Part shown: positions 47,000-57,897 of the stretch, piece by piece
Position numbering within the stretch: position 1 is the first letter of the stretch
How the letters are laid out: each line of letters begins with the position of its first letter
Origin: Gnetum montanum
Taxonomy: Eukaryota; Streptophyta; Gnetopsida; Gnetales; Gnetaceae
Reading direction: 5' to 3'
Assembly: GCA_015680685.1 (NCBI GenBank)
Contig: MNCI01012668.1
Coordinates: 1 to 64,000 of the forward strand
Length of the DNA: 64,000 bases
The notes under the pieces: model-generated
Seen by the model: the letters and a program-made list of their open reading frames with translations, nothing else
Told to the model about the DNA's origin: nothing
The model's database searches: none
Made by a program: the position numbers and the translations under genes

Positions 47000-49900
47000 A
47001 AGCAAGACCATCTATAACTACTACTCAATTAGTTCCCATGTGGCCTCATTTTTGCCTCTAAGTGCTATCCAGTACCAGGCATACTCTATCTCAAAGGTGC
47101 ACCAAGTGTTATCTCCCTGAGCTCTAGCAACCAAGAAATCATATCTTGACTAAAGATCTCCAATCTTCATATCTTGGCTAGCCACCCTCTCCTATAGCTC
47201 ATGCACATGTTTCCACATGTGCTCATTTAAGTGCCTGCAAACCCACAATGCCTTCACATAAGAAAATGTACACTTATTTGATGCCTTGTACATGTGATGA
47301 GACATCTGATCAATTTTAGGAGGGAGGTTAAGGAGGGAATCCACCTTGGCCACCTTGCTCGGATCCCATTGAAGCTTAGAATTTTTAGGCATGTAACAAT
47401 TAATCAATCTTGACCAAAATTTAAGCATGCAATAAATAGATCAACATAAAGCAAAGCAACATCATAGATACTAAGCTCAGGATCTACCTATTGTAAGTGG
47501 TCCACCATGTCCTTAATAATACCTTCCATGAAGGTGAATTTATCAAGCACGTCTACCCATAACTCCATGTAGTAGGTAGATGTGGGACCACTAGCAAGAC
47601 CATCTAATGTTGTAACACAATGATGCAATTAGCATATAACTAATCAGCTAAAGATGCTAGAGCAAGTAAGCAATGACATATAGCAATACAAGATAGTTAC
47701 CTAACAAGCCCTCAGGCATGAGTGCAAAGGGCTCACCTAGCTATACACCATCAAATAAGCAATCAAAATCACCTTCTATCATGGTGGAGAAATTCCTCTT
47801 CCTCCAACTATTGGAGGGTCTCAAATGCCTTAGGTAGCTCATCTTTGTGAGCCTCCCCCTCCTCAACTTTAGGGGATGCTTCTTCTACTACGACCTCAAC
47901 TACTACTCTGGTAGTTCTCTCTCTGGTCTTTGCAATCAATGCATATGCATAGCACATTAATACTAATTAATAGCATAGCATAAATGAAAACATAAAATAT
48001 AAACATACATTAACACAATAAATGGATTTAATGAGTCATGCATACTAACCTGCAACCTTTGTGTGCAAGCTATGAAGCTTGATACGAATCTTCTTACTAC
48101 TTAGTCTCCCAACCTTAAGGGTAGTCTCCTCTAAAGGATGTGGCCTCTTAATATTTTCCTTATATAGTCTCACTATCTCTACAATATAGCAATTCATCTT
48201 GTTCACATCCTTGGTGCTAACTAGAGAACCCTTGCCCATGCTATTGTGTGAGTAATGTGACTACCCCATATGACCCTTAGTAATTACGGATAATAACTCA
48301 TCGATCTCCTTTGGGGGATTCTATGTGTGGATGGTCATGAACATGTGCTTAATCCATGGCTTGGAGAGCTACTCATAATCCTACACAATCCATTACGCAC
48401 AACTAAGAGCTTCACAAAACTTCATAAGTATCCTATGAAGAACACGAAGTGGACATGGGACCTCACCTGAAGGTTAAACCACAGCCTAGTGAGCTCTGCA
48501 TGCAAGCTAGTAGCTATGTAGGTAGCCTAGCTGAACCTTGTACCCTCTAGCAACACCACTTTCATCACATGTGCCTACTCCTTCAAAAGGATCTTTCCTT
48601 GGAAGAGTAACTTCAGAAAGTCACAAGCATGAAAAAGAGGCTAGAGGTCCCACATCTTAGGCATAACCACATCCTTAATTGGTATGCCCTTGTGAGATCA
48701 AGTGGCTCTCAACCACTCCTCAATCTCTCCTCTATGGTCCACCTTCCTAGTAGCCTTATTAACAATCATTAGGTCATCAATGGGGAGACCAAAGAGGTTA
48801 GTAAAAAAGGCCTCACTAAGGTCAAGCACTACTGTCACATCACACACACAGGTGGCAAACTACCTGACATCACTACTAAAGGAGTCAATGATGGTGACCA
48901 TTTTCACCATTTAGATGCTTAGGATATGGGTCAAAAATAGGTCCATCAACCTTGCATACATGAGCCTAGCTATTAGTGCATCTGAGGCCTTGTGGCACAG
49001 CTAGTGCTGCACATCCTCCACATCATCATATTTCATTATGAGGATGGCCTGTATGCAACCTGTGGTGACCACTGTTACCTTGCTAGAGGTAACTACCGCT
49101 ACAATAAAGGTAAAATAGCATTAGAATCATGAAAAGGAAAACTAATAGTCATACATGAGCAAACACATGAGCTAAATCTTAGATGCATACATGGCACAAA
49201 TGGGGTACAAGATGAGGATGGCACTACAAGCATCTCCACAATGTTAATCATACTAGTGGCCCACTCCTCATCCAACCAGATGTGGATCCTACACCACTCA
49301 TATGCCTTTGGGTATTGAGTAGGGTAGACCTCTAGATTGAACCCCACCTACTCAAGCATAGCTACCCAAACAATCAAGCTAGATGAGAACACCTCCAGCG
49401 TAGTGCAATTCAAGGCTATAGCATCCACCTCATCATGTAGGCCCTTTTCATCAACTCTAAACCTGGTGATAGTCATGAACCATTAGCAATGTGACATTAG
49501 CTAGTAACAAAAAAAACTATGAAATCCATAAACACACTTATCCTCCAACGCAGTAGATAGTTCTAGGTGGATTTTAGAACAAGGTGTGCACTTGCAACGC
49601 AATGAAAAGGATGTTGCTCTTATTGTAGCAACCAAAACCCATCATGTGCCATATCCTGGATAGGAGCTGAACACTCCTTAGACCTCTGCCCAAACCACCT
49701 ACCCCATCATTGCTAGCAGTAGGTTCATCTGAGATGAACCTCAAGATCTTCCAATTAGCCCTTAGCAACAATGTCTCTATGATGGTACTAGCAGCCTCCA
49801 ATGCTAAGTGTGACCACATGATCATAATAAACTATTGTAGCATGTACTCCAAGAACTCATGACCCCTTAGCTAGAACCACACCATCTAGACACCCACTTG

Positions 49901-50010
49901 CATATCTAGTATAGGCATGTTGGGAATAGGCTCACTCATGTAGCACAAGAGGCCCACGAGCTCCACAATGATCAAGATAGGATTCAGTAGCACCTTGCAA
50001 CCACCAAGCA
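47000..50010 (-). pseudogene. Decayed intron-containing antisense gene inside element B
   Basis: On the minus strand, long exon-like blocks alternate with AT-rich gaps: about 50000-49576 (MSEPIPNMPILDM, HLALEAASTIIETLLLRANW), 49470-49191 (RVDEKGLHDEVDAIALNC, YPTQYPKAYEWCRIHIWLDE), 49098-48250 (SDALIARLMYARLMDLFL, AFFTNLFGLPIDDLMIVNKA), 48239-48050 and 47922-47000 (VVVEEASPKVEEGEAHKDEL, GDNTWCTFEIEYAWYWIALR). Two gaps have GT-AG borders that keep frame: 49190-49099 (GTATGC...TTGTAG, phase 1) and 48049-47923 (GTTAGT...CCAG, phase 1). Blocks hold TAG/TAA stops. I recognise no family. It could be an antisense extra gene of the kind known in Tat elements, though those usually lie at the 3' end, or a captured host or transposon gene. 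Confidence 0.5.
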
Positions 50011-52085
50011 ATAAGAAAAGCATTATTATATACACATAGATGCAAATTTTGGCATTAAATTATTAAAATAAGTTAGCAAAACTAACATAATACAACATGA
50101 ACTAACAAAAATATTTAATTTTGGCAACATACTCTAGGGCCCCGTGGATATAAGATGTCAACCATCTTATTTGATGCACCTAGTACTCACTAAGATATAG
50201 CACGTTTACATAGGATTAACATTTCATCTCATAGGTTTCACAGGTTTAGCATTAGCATGTTTTTACAAGTTTAGCATTATTACAATTTTTAGGATTAGCA
50301 TGATTACATTTCACAAGTTTAGCATTATGCACAGTTTGTAAAATTTTAGCAAATTTTTTCTAACTTCAAACCACCTCAATGCAGAGCATAGTCCAAAAAT
50401 CCAAAAAAAAATTCTAACTTTGAACTACCTCCATGGAGCGTGTAGTCCAAAACTGCAAATTTTTCTAACTCCCTAACCACTCTCTCTATGGTGTGTAATC
50501 CCAAAAAACTAACTTTTAGGACTTTCATTTTGTCAAAAAATTGACATCAACTATGCCTCCAAGGCATGGGAAGTATAGTCCTAACTTTGGTAGTAGGAAG
50601 CAAAGCCTTCACTGTCTCCCCAATGCTCTCTGTGCATCACCCTACCACACTTTGCACTCTGTGCCCTACTACGGCACTATGCACCCTGCCCCATCGCATC
50701 CTGCATGCCATGGCCATGGCACCTTATCACATCCTAACCCATTACTGATACTCACAAAATTTTCAAAAAACAAAAAGATAAAACATATAAAATGCACCCT
50801 ATCACCATGCACCCTCACTGCCTTTGCTACCAGGTTGCAGAGTGCAACAAACCTATGGCCCCATAGCATGTGATGCACCTAGTCCCTTCCACCCATGCCC
50901 AAACATTTCTCAAAAAATAGAATTACAAATAGAAAACCCACCCATGCTACAGAAGAAAAGGAAGAAAAGTGATGAAACAAATGTGCATTTGTTACCTCCA
51001 TCCGTAGCCACTGCCACTACCACTACCCTTATGACCATGCCGTGAGGTGTGGCCCACAAATGGCCAAAGACCCACAACCTAAAAAAAAATCATCACCAAA
51101 ACCCTAACCCATACAAGCTACCCCTTAGCTTGCATGCATGCCCCTTATAGATTTCCCCTTGGCCCATGTGACCTCCTTCCCCTTATGCCAAGCTTTTCCC
51201 CCTCTTATAGCTGCACTGGTAATAGCCACAATCGCACCTTCAAAACCCCAGCAAAATTTTTCAAAAAAATTGTGACCAAAACCCTTTGAAACCATGCAAA
51301 CCCTCCCTACCATCATCGCATTACACCAAAATTGTAAGCAATGGTAGTGGCCCTACCATGGCAAGGCACAACACAAAGCCTATACTTCAAACCCTCACAA
51401 AGACAAGAAAAAACATAGCAAAAAACAAAGTAATGGGAAGAGCATAGTTGAGGTACCTGGTTAACATCAATGGCCTCCTCTCCTCCATGCATGCTTGTCC
51501 ATGTTTACCAGTCCTAGATGTAAGTGTCTACTTTGACGCATCATCTTGCTCCAACTACGCTCTCCACTGATAGCATGCAATAACAACAATAATGGCAAGA
51601 CTACACTCTAAACTTTGCATTTGAAAGCTTGAAAATGATAACTTACCCATGGTAAAACACAGCTATATACCCTCTTGGGATCATTTAATGGCCCACCAAC
51701 CCAGGACTACATTCCACACTTAGCCAAAATTTTTAACTCTTGGTGAGAGCGTAGTCACCTATACTTAGACAAAATTTTCAACTTTTCATCACCTAGTGAA
51801 AGCCCAAGCCAATTCCACTTCCCAAGCATGGCCAACCTTCCTTGGAATGGCACACCTAATGCACATATAGTTAGCTAAGACATAAAACTAGCACACATAG
51901 CATGCTAAAGCCTAAAACTAGCACACACATGCTTACCCTTCTATATAGCCCTTATGCATACTTAGTCAAATTTCATCGCATTACTTTTCATTCATTTGTG
52001 CATATTAACTTGGTTAAGAGAGGTGTCACTTAACATTTTGCTAGTTTTTTTTTTTTTTTTTTTTGCAAGAATATGACACGGTCAT
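50011..52085. other. Element B interval between antisense gene and RT
   Basis: No credible coding. At 50340-50620 and 51540-51800 units related to the LTR hairpin repeats recur (TTTTTCTAACT...GAGCATAGTCC, ACTACGCTCTCCACT). TAAAACTAGCACAC words recur at 51880-51920, and a run of 20 T lies at 52045-52064. Open frames at 50541-51316 on both strands are Cys/His/Pro-rich and look like composition artefacts. Confidence 0.45.
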
Positions 52086-52089
52086 GCTT

Positions 52090-52935
52090 AAGTAGCTTGT
52101 CTCACCTCTAGTCTTCACAGGACCTCATGGCAATATCAAGTAATGCATTCACCCACATTGCCTAGACCTTGAGCCTACAACCTATGCCGAATACATAGCA
52201 TCCATAGAGACACCACTAGACTAGCCCAACCATCTATTCAAGGTTCTCAATCTAGATGTAAGGGATGTCACAAAGGATCCCCTCGTTGAGATCCCTATGA
52301 TAGCACCTAACAAGGAGGTAAAAACATCAAAGATGAGCTCCTCGCTAGAGCCCCAGTATGCCCAAGACATCACTAAGGTGCTCAACAATAACATCAAGGC
52401 CTTTGCATGGTCATATGAGGACATTTCAAGCCTATATCCCTAGTTAGTCTAGCACAATATCATTCTTGATCCCTACATTAAACTAGTAAAAAAAAAGTGT
52501 GCAAGGATAGACTTAAGGTGGCATTGGTAGTCCATGATGAAATCACCAAGCTTTATAAAGCTAGTTTCATTCAAGCCATTAACTATGCGAATTGGGTCTT
52601 CAAAATTGTAGTTATGCCTAAAAAATAGAATTATATACATTTGCATAGACTTCCGGGATCTAAACAAGGCAACCATCAAAGATAATTTTCCATTGCCTTG
52701 TATTGATCAACTAATCAATACCATGGCTAGACACGCCTTGTTAACCTTTATGGATGGGTTCTCAGGCTACAACCAAATTATGATCAACACTAAGCACCAA
52801 CTCAACACAACCTTCATGACCCCTTAGGATATGTTCTAATATACCATGATGCCCTTTGGATATTTATAGCCTTACTGTGACTTGGCAAAGCACTAGCTTC
52901 AACACTTTGCAACTACCGATGTCCAACACATTCCT
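52090..52935 (+). pseudogene. Element B reverse transcriptase, internally deleted
   Basis: Tat/Ogre-type RT N-terminal half. LDVRDVTKDPLVEIPM near 52250, NNNIKAFAWSYEDISSLYP near 52390-52440 (family VFAWSYEDMPGL), CIDFRDLNKATIKDNFPLP near 52640-52700, HALLTFMDGFSGYNQIMINT near 52730-52790, and MMPFGY near 52850. Immediately after this the sequence jumps to the end of RNase H (IP.NKNFIANALPTLALSI, 52935-52985). So the catalytic YVDD-type motif, thumb and most of RNase H are missing. Several stops also occur. Confidence 0.7.
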
Positions 52936-54330
52936 TGAAACAAAAATTTCATAGCCAATGCATTACCAACATTAGCCCTTAGCATTGCACCTAACATGTT
53001 TCATGCATTGCCCACCTCAATGGCAAATTGCACTATGCCTATCATGCAAATCAATGACATTGCACCTATAGCCATAGTAAGCACAACCCATGTAGAAGAA
53101 TGGTATGACAACATCAAGGCATACCTTCTATAGGATACGCCTCCACAACATTTAATCATCATCCAAAAAGACATAGTGTGTAAATAATCATGGTAGTATG
53201 TCATCATGGGTGATAGCATGTTATGTCATAGATCCTACAATGGCATATTGCTAACTTGCGTAAGCAATAGTGATGTGCAAATGATCATCAAATAAGTCCA
53301 CGAGGGACTATGTGGAAGTCACATAGCACCTAGGATAATGGCAGCAAAAATTAGATGGTTAAGATATTATTGGCCTTGCATGGAGTGTGATTGTGTCTCA
53401 AAGATAAAAACGTGCAACATGTATCAATGGCATGACAACTTAATGCATGTGCCATCGACTGAACTACACACAACACACATCACGTGGTCATTCCAACGTT
53501 GGGGCTTAGACATCATTGGATCCATAACACCTAAGTCCTACGTAGGACATAGCTTCATAATAACCACAATTGAGTATTTTACCAAGTGGGTTGAGGCTAT
53601 TCCTCTTATGAAGATGACATCACAATAGGTTTGCAAATTCATGCTTGATAACATAGTGACCTGTTTTGGCTTTCCCATGACCATAGCAATAGACAACAAG
53701 CCACAGTTTAGCAGTGTCAAAACTAAAGCCTTTTGTGAGTGCTTTGGCATTAAAAATTCCTTCTCATTGCCATACTACCCTCAGGAAAATGACCAAGTGG
53801 AGGCCACTAACAAAGTTATCATCAACCTTCTGAAGAAGATGCTAAACAATAGCAAATGGCATGAGCAATTAGTCTACGCACTTTGGGCCTACTACATGAC
53901 ACATTGAACAGCAACAGGTAAGACATCTTATAGTCTTATCTATGAGTTAGGCAATTTTGCTACTTGAATTGCACTTTCCATTGCTCCAATTGATCCTCTT
54001 GAACTTCATTGATGAAACACAAAATAACAAGTTGAGACCCATAGATCTTGACTTAATAGAGGAGGAGCACATGCAAATGCTTGATTGCATTAAATGGTAC
54101 CAAGAAAAGTAAAGGAAAAAGCACTATCACAACTAGCACTAGCACCTGATCAAGAAAGGGGACCTAGTCCTCAAGGCTATTTGCAAACTTGTATAAAAGT
54201 TGTCAGCCAACTAAGAAGAACCTTTCTTGGTTAGTAAGGCCTATGACAATGGAGCATTCAAGCTTGCTGATCAAGATGGAAATGAGTTTGCCAATCTAGT
54301 GAATCATTTATACCTAAAGTCATACTATGC
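52920..54330 (+). pseudogene. Element B integrase (Tat/Ogre type)
   Basis: Follows the RNase H scar. In order: EEWYDNIKAYLL near 53100, zinc finger VHEGLCGSHIAPRIMAAKIR then KIKTCNMYQW (about 53300-53430), core Asp in WGLDIIGSI, then EYFTKWVEAIPL, second Asp in MTIAIDNKPQF, and Glu in PQENDQVEATNKVI near 53780-53820. The DDE triad is present. KMLNNSKWHEQLVYALWAYY ends the core near 53900. The C-terminal part to about 54330 is frameshifted. Best preserved domain of element B, with stop-free runs of 88-96 codons. Confidence 0.75.
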
Positions 54331-54354
54331 CTAGCATGCAACATCACACACCCA

Positions 54355-54790
54355 AGGAACAAGGTAAGCATCCATCCGCTATGACATCAAACTGGCATAA
54401 GGTAAGCACCCATCTGCTATGACATTAAACTAGCATCCACACCATTCATCCACTACGATGTTAAACTGACATAGACCCAATACATCCGCTATGACATTAA
54501 ACTGGCATAGCATTCATCCACTATGATGTTAAACTAGCATAGTTTGGTGTTAGGTCATGATGTTAAACTAGCACAATAGCACATCTACTATGACACTAAA
54601 CTAGCATAGCATTCATCTGCTACAACGTTAAACTAGCACAACTTGTCCATCATGAAGCTAAACTAGCACATAGTAGTCCACTAGGACTATAAACTAGCAC
54701 ACCATGGTCTACTAGGACTTCATACTAGGTTCACAGTCTACTAGGATCTTAAATTAGAAAAGCTACAATCTACTAAGATCTTAAACTAGG
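54355..54790 (+). repeat. Variable tandem repeats in the B 3' untranslated zone
   Basis: About twelve degenerate units of 30-45 bp with the core CATC(C/T)(G/A)CTATGACATTAAACT followed by AGCATAG, drifting to AGTCCACTAGGACT...AAACTAGCAC and TCTACTAGGATCTTAAACTAG. Variable repeats between pol and 3' LTR are known in Tat/Ogre elements and can seed satellites. Confidence 0.75.
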
Positions 54791-54873
54791 TTCGTGTTTA
54801 GTCATGCAAAATTCTAAAAGCAAGCAAGTGAGAATAATTCTAACTTCCCCTTTCCCACCCCCCACCGTCCCCC

Positions 54874-54999
54874 NNNNNNNNNNNNNNNNNNNNNNNNNNN
54901 NNNNNNNNNNNNNNNNNNNNNNNNNNNNNNNNNNNNNNNNNNNNNNNNNNNNNNNNNNNNNNNNNNNNNNNNNNNNNNNNNNNNNNNNNNNNNNNNNNN
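54874..54999. other. Assembly gap, 126 N
   Basis: Unsequenced, inside the repeat-rich 3' part of element B. Preceded by C-rich CCCACCGTCCCCC. Confidence 0.99.
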
Positions 55000-55004
55000 A
55001 GCAC

Positions 55005-55205
55005 AGCCTTGGGAACACTTGTAGCATTATGAAGCCCTACCATTTTACTTATTTTTTGAGCTCTTGCTATTTCTCCAACCTTTGGAACATTTGCAGCATT
55101 TTTGCCTCCTAGCATTTTATTGGCTTTTTAAACATTTGCAACTAGTTTAGCCTTTGGAGCACTTGCAGCATTCTTACACCCTAGCATTTTATTTACATTA
55201 TGTGT
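55005..55205 (+). repeat. Three tandem copies of a 70-74 bp unit
   Basis: Units start near 55008, 55078 and 55152 with CCTT(T/G)GGA(A/G)CA(C/T)TTG(C/T)AGCATT and share CCTAGCATTTTATT. They lie against the assembly gap, so the array may be longer. Confidence 0.7.
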
Positions 55206-56149
55206 TTTATGATTTTTTTGTCTTCTTGGAGTTATGTTTGTAGGATGAAGCCCCAGGGCATCATGCAGAGATGCATCTCATCACAACGACAAGTTACCAC
55301 AATGCTCATATGTGCATGACTAAACTAGCTAACCCACTCAAGAGTGTACATTTCCTCCTATCTTGTTATAGCCTATCCACATCTACTCTCACATTCCAAT
55401 ACTCTCTCATTCCCTGCATAGCCAAGATTACAATCCCTTGATGCTCACAAGTTGTGACCACATGACACTTTTTTTGCATATTGCATCACAACCCATAGAA
55501 CCCAAGGAAGACATAACATAAGTTGTCCTATGGGGAGCCTTTGTTAGCTAGTCAAAGCCCAAGCAGATGTAACATAATTCATCCCAGGGAGGAAACACCT
55601 GTCCTACAAATGTGACCCAATTTTACAAGCATCATAGCAAAGCCAATTCGATGGCATGTAGTTCACTTGATGGAAAGCATCCCGTAGCTAGCATTCAACA
55701 ACGTGCAAAACCTAAAGCAAGTTCACCCCATAGCCAAGAAAGAAAAACAAAGAAAAGAAAAAAAGGACAAAAATGGAATAAATCATGTCCTCAATAAATC
55801 TGAAAAGTGTTGCAATTTCAAAACTAATTAGGCCCTACATCCACACTGACTCTCTCATGAGCACTTTGATGAGAGGTCAACATTTTCAAGGGCAAGCCAC
55901 TCTAGTGTCATGGTCACTACCAGCCATGATGTCTCCACATCCTAACACCTTGTTTTCATCTTACTTCTCCTTTTATCCCTAGCATATTACCTACACCTGT
56001 TACTCCTAGCATATTGCTATCCATAGCACTTTTGAGCATGGTGCAACAACATCTAATTAGGTACTAAAGAGCGATGTTGGTGCCAAGCCTACTATGGTGT
56101 TTTGCAGTTCTTTGTTAATTTCTTTCAGGCCACTCCTCTAGATGTCAAT
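55206..56149. other. Non-coding 3' region of element B
   Basis: Mixed composition, no reliable coding on either strand. Leads to the polypurine tract. Confidence 0.5.
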
Positions 56150-56162
56150 AAAGAGGGGACAC
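56150..56162 (+). other. Element B polypurine tract
   Basis: AAAGAGGGGACAC directly before the 3' LTR. Confidence 0.65.
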
Positions 56163-57892
56163 TAAAACACCACCAAATTTGGATTATAGCATCTTGACTA
56201 CAAGTTTGCCTAAGTGTCAAACAAGACAAATTTTTCTAAGTGCTGGGACTACGCTCTCCACTATCCCAAAGTGTAGTTAGCCTAGTGAAAAGTGTAGTCA
56301 GCTCTAAAAACTAGTTTTTTGCAATTTTTCCTAAGTGTCATTACAAAGAAAAAAGCTGCAAATTTTTCTAAGTGTTGGGACTATGCTCTCCACTACCCCA
56401 AAGCTTAGTCAACTTAGTAGAGAGCGTAGTCAACACAAGGGCTAGTTTGCAAAATTTTCTAAGTGTCAAGCTAGCCAGTGTAGATTTTTCAAAGTACTAA
56501 GATAATGCTCTATAGTGTGCTAGAGCATAGTCAAGTGTAGTTAGCATAAAGAAAATTTTTTACAGATTTTCCCTAACTGTTGAGACTACACTCTCCACTA
56601 CCCTAGAGCATAGTCAACCGTAGTTAATTGGGAGATAGTTTCTTCCAATTTCTATAATTTTTTTAAGTGCTAAGACTACACTCAACCCTAGTTAGGAGCA
56701 TAGTTAGCCTTCCATGGAAAGCATAGTTAGCACATGATCACATTTTACAAAATTTTCTAAGTGTTGTAACTAGGCTCTCCCCTAGTCCAGAGTGTAGTTG
56801 AGCATAGTTAACCAGAACAACCTCCAAAGGCCTTCACAATGCAACACTAACATTTAGCTCAACTCCAACACACCTCCAACAAGCATAGTTAGCAAAAATT
56901 CATCTTTGTTATACCCCTTTCTAGCCCCAAATTGTAACTACACTCAACCCCACTCAAGACAGTGGATAACATAGTTCCGAAGCATAGTCTCCAAAGTTGC
57001 ATTTTTCTAGGTACATTGCAATCTTCGTAGCACATGAACATGCAATTGGTAGCATAGTCAGAGTCTCATAAAGTCCATTACAATAGAGTAGAGCATAACA
57101 CTACTAGCCTCAATGGAGAGTGTAGTTGAGTGTAGCATAGTCCCAACCATCCCACTGCCATGTGGTAGCTGATCTGCATTTCATGCTAACCCTAGGCCTA
57201 TAAATACCCCAATCCTTGATGTTTTAGGGGTTAGAAAATTTGAACATTTGTAAACTTTGATGTGCATTTGGCATTTTGGCAAGTTGAGGCATTGGAAAAT
57301 TTCAAGTTTGCATTTGACAGAGTTGAATACCACCATAGCACATTGCAAGACACCACAAACCACTGCAGTCCACTACACACTATGGCAACCAACCTAGTAG
57401 GCATAGAAACTATAGTAGAATATCAATCTTCATGACCATACACCCCTGAGACTATGACTATGTTATCCATTACACCTATAATACACCATGTACCATCTCA
57501 TCCCTTCTAGAGTTAACTACACTCAACCCTAGTTGGGGTGGTGTTTCATTCTCTCTCTCTCTCTCTCTCTCTTTATGAATTTTCAACATTTTTACTTGCA
57601 TTTTTATAATTATACTTGCATTTTTTTCTATTTTTATTCATAGTCATGCATTGAAGCCTTCATTTTGCATCTCCTTGACTACAATCACCCCCATTGACAC
57701 CACTGACACTACGAACACCATTCAACACTTAGCATTATTTGGCATCACATTTGGTAAGTCCCCATTTGATCAACAAGATCATTCTGGGCACCCCTTTCCT
57801 TCCTCTAGTAGGCCCTCACATGGACTCAAGGTTAGGATTGTGCACTTACAAACCCCTCAATGTTCCAACCATTGACATTTTTTGTCACTACA
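56163..57892 (+). repeat. Element B 3' LTR
   Basis: Begins TAAAACACCACC (TG changed to TA) and ends GTCACTACA. TATA at 57198-57206. The G-box palindrome of the 5' LTR reads CTGCCATGTGGTAG here, a CG to TG change in the CACGTG core. The hairpin units are present but differently mutated. Confidence 0.8.
57551..57572 (+). repeat. CT microsatellite, about 11 units
   Basis: (CT)11 within U5 of the B 3' LTR. The 5' LTR has only short interrupted CTCT at the matching place (about 42755-42775), so it grew after insertion. Confidence 0.9.
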
Positions 57893-57897
57893 ATCCT
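57893..57897. repeat. Target site duplication of element B, right
   Basis: ATCCT, four of five bases matching ATCCC at 41404-41408. Confidence 0.7.

Larger units (their letters stand above)
41409..57892 (+). mobile_element. Element B: 16.5-kb Tat/Ogre-like retrotransposon nested in element C
   Basis: Flanked by 1.67-kb and 1.73-kb LTRs and a 4/5 matching target duplication. Order: LTR, primer site, repeat-bearing leader, gag (43559-45599), a weak protease-like stretch (46580-46900), a decayed antisense gene (47000-50010), non-coding DNA, reverse transcriptase (52090-52935), integrase (52920-54330), variable tandem repeats, polypurine tract, LTR. Great length, gag C-terminus, RT and integrase sequence and a repeat-rich 3' untranslated zone are traits of the Tat/Ogre branch. 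The middle of RT and most of RNase H are deleted, and stops are common, so it is non-autonomous now. Confidence 0.8.

Noticed and set aside
47000-50010. Reading the antisense blocks as a gene of a second retrotransposon inserted in reverse.
   Set aside because: No LTR pair, primer site or target duplication was found around the blocks, and the presence of phase-consistent introns argues against an ordinary gag-pol frame. Not fully excluded.
50541-51316. Cys/His/Pro-rich frames on both strands.
   Set aside because: Driven by CAC/CCA/TGC-rich composition; no conserved motif and mutually overlapping.
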